From the NCBI GenBank assembly GCA_036660495.1, contig JAVXAN010000039.1:1-6428 (forward strand): 6,428 bases of DNA, read 5' to 3'. The DNA comes from JAVXAN01 sp036660495 (GTDB lineage: Bacteria > Bacillota_I > Bacilli_A > RF39 > UBA660). This document shows positions 5,865 through 6,428 of the stretch, piece after piece. The notes beneath the pieces were generated by a model. That model ran no database searches, had not been told where the DNA came from, and saw only the letters and a program-made list of their open reading frames with translations. The first letter of the stretch is position 1. The number at the start of each line of letters is the position of its first letter. Made by a program: the position numbers and the translations under genes.

Positions 5865-6428
5865 TTACTCCTTTAGTTTTTTTCTTATATTTTTATAATT
5901 TGGACAGTATTTTTCAACTTCTTTCCAAAAATCAGGGCTGTGATTAAAACACACAAAGTGTGATAATTCATGAACTATTACATAATCTAAAAACACCTGA
6001 TTTTTTTTAATTAGCTCAAGGTTTAACGTAACTGAATTATCCCTTCTATTGCATACTCCCCACCTAGTTTTCATACTTCTTATTTTTAATTTAGGATATG
6101 GGATTTTTTCTTCAAACAAATCATAAATAGCCTGTATCCGGCTTTCAAAGACCTCTTTTGCTACTACTAAGTACCACTTTAAAAGCATTTTGTCATCTTT
6201 TACAAGTAACTTTTCATTTTCAAGTACCGGCTTTTTAATTACGTTACAATAAACAACATCAATTACCTCTCCTAAATATGAATTAGGTGTTTCTTTTTTT
6301 TCTTTTTTCTTACGAAGTTGTAAAGAAATCATTCGAACAATTTGTTTTTCGTTTTCTTTAATAAGTTTTCTAACCGTTTTATCACTATAAATCATAGGAC
6401 AAGTAATTATTATTTCTAATTCTTCATT
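5865..6428 (-). CDS. YgjP-like (DUF45/M48-related) zinc metalloprotein, 5' end outside the window
   Basis: The family resembles zinc metallopeptidases; some members are described as UTP pyrophosphatases or metal-dependent hydrolases, so the true reaction is uncertain. The product contains KIRSMKTRWGVCN (family RWGxC motif), then LNLELIKKNQVFLDYVIVHE and the zinc site HELSH followed by NHSPDFW, whose His supplies the third ligand, and the usual ending CPNYKNIRKKL. An ATG exists at 6395, but it has no ribosome binding site. The frame stays open another 11 codons to the window edge (NEELEIIITCP), which matches the beta strand and Pro preceding the helix in homologues. The gene therefore continues upstream and is 5'-partial here. 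It ends with TAA 2 nt before the methyltransferase ATG, which indicates an operon. Confidence 0.88.
   Translation of the reverse strand, partial: NEELEIIITCPMIYSDKTVRKLIKENEKQIVRMISLQLRKKKEKKETPNSYLGEVIDVVYCNVIKKPVLENEKLLVKDDKMLLKWYLVVAKEVFESRIQAIYDLFEEKIPYPKLKIRSMKTRWGVCNRRDNSVTLNLELIKKNQVFLDYVIVHELSHFVCFNHSPDFWKEVEKYCPNYKNIRKKLKE

Noticed and set aside
2340..5947. Plus-strand open frames of 60-110 codons opposite the unnamed gene, trmD, rimM and the methyltransferase.
   Set aside because: They lie antisense to well-supported genes, lack good ribosome binding sites and read as Phe/Leu/Ile-rich complements of AT-rich coding DNA.

Overview
The window is very AT-rich DNA with all supportable genes on the minus strand, so transcription runs from high to low coordinates. 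Gene content (rimM, trmD, rplS, lepB, a SpoU-type methyltransferase and a YgjP-type metalloprotein) and strong GGAGG-like ribosome binding sites point to a low-GC Firmicute, plausibly an uncultured gut Bacilli lineage near the Mollicutes (RF39 or Acholeplasma-like). That placement is an inference. rimM ends in TGA and tryptophans in the real genes are TGG, so UGA is a stop here and the Mycoplasma code does not apply.

Layout in transcription order. (1) 6428-5137: a YgjP/DUF45 zinc metalloprotein, whose 5' end lies outside the window, followed 2 nt later by a SpoU/TrmH-family RNA 2'-O-methyltransferase and then a clear intrinsic terminator. (2) 5111-3392: a promoter overlapping that terminator, then rimM and trmD joined by an ATGA overlap. 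TrmD has a C-terminal extension of about 170 residues, which is the most unusual coding feature here. (3) 3389-2223: a protein of about 377-388 residues that I cannot name, inserted between trmD and rplS. (4) 2256-1815: a promoter inside the tail of that gene, a 5' leader with a hairpin that may be the L19 autoregulatory leader, then rplS. (5) 1816-1269: a terminator hairpin overlapping the rplS stop codon, then lepB (signal peptidase I) with its own Shine-Dalgarno. (6) 1268-590: a stretch without an intact gene that holds at least two decayed minus-strand reading frames. (7) 589-1: a class I glutamine amidotransferase-like peptidase (C26) gene broken by an apparent frameshift and cut by the window edge.

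Functionally the core is a ribosome maturation and tRNA modification cluster: RimM assembles the 30S subunit, TrmD makes m1G37 in tRNA, L19 is a 50S protein and the SpoU enzyme probably modifies rRNA or tRNA. lepB follows it as in many Firmicutes. rpsP and the KH-domain gene that usually precede rimM are absent. I see no defence system, transposase, CRISPR array, tRNA or phage module. The best leads are the TrmD extension, the unnamed gene beside it, the rplS leader, and the decayed genes downstream of lepB.
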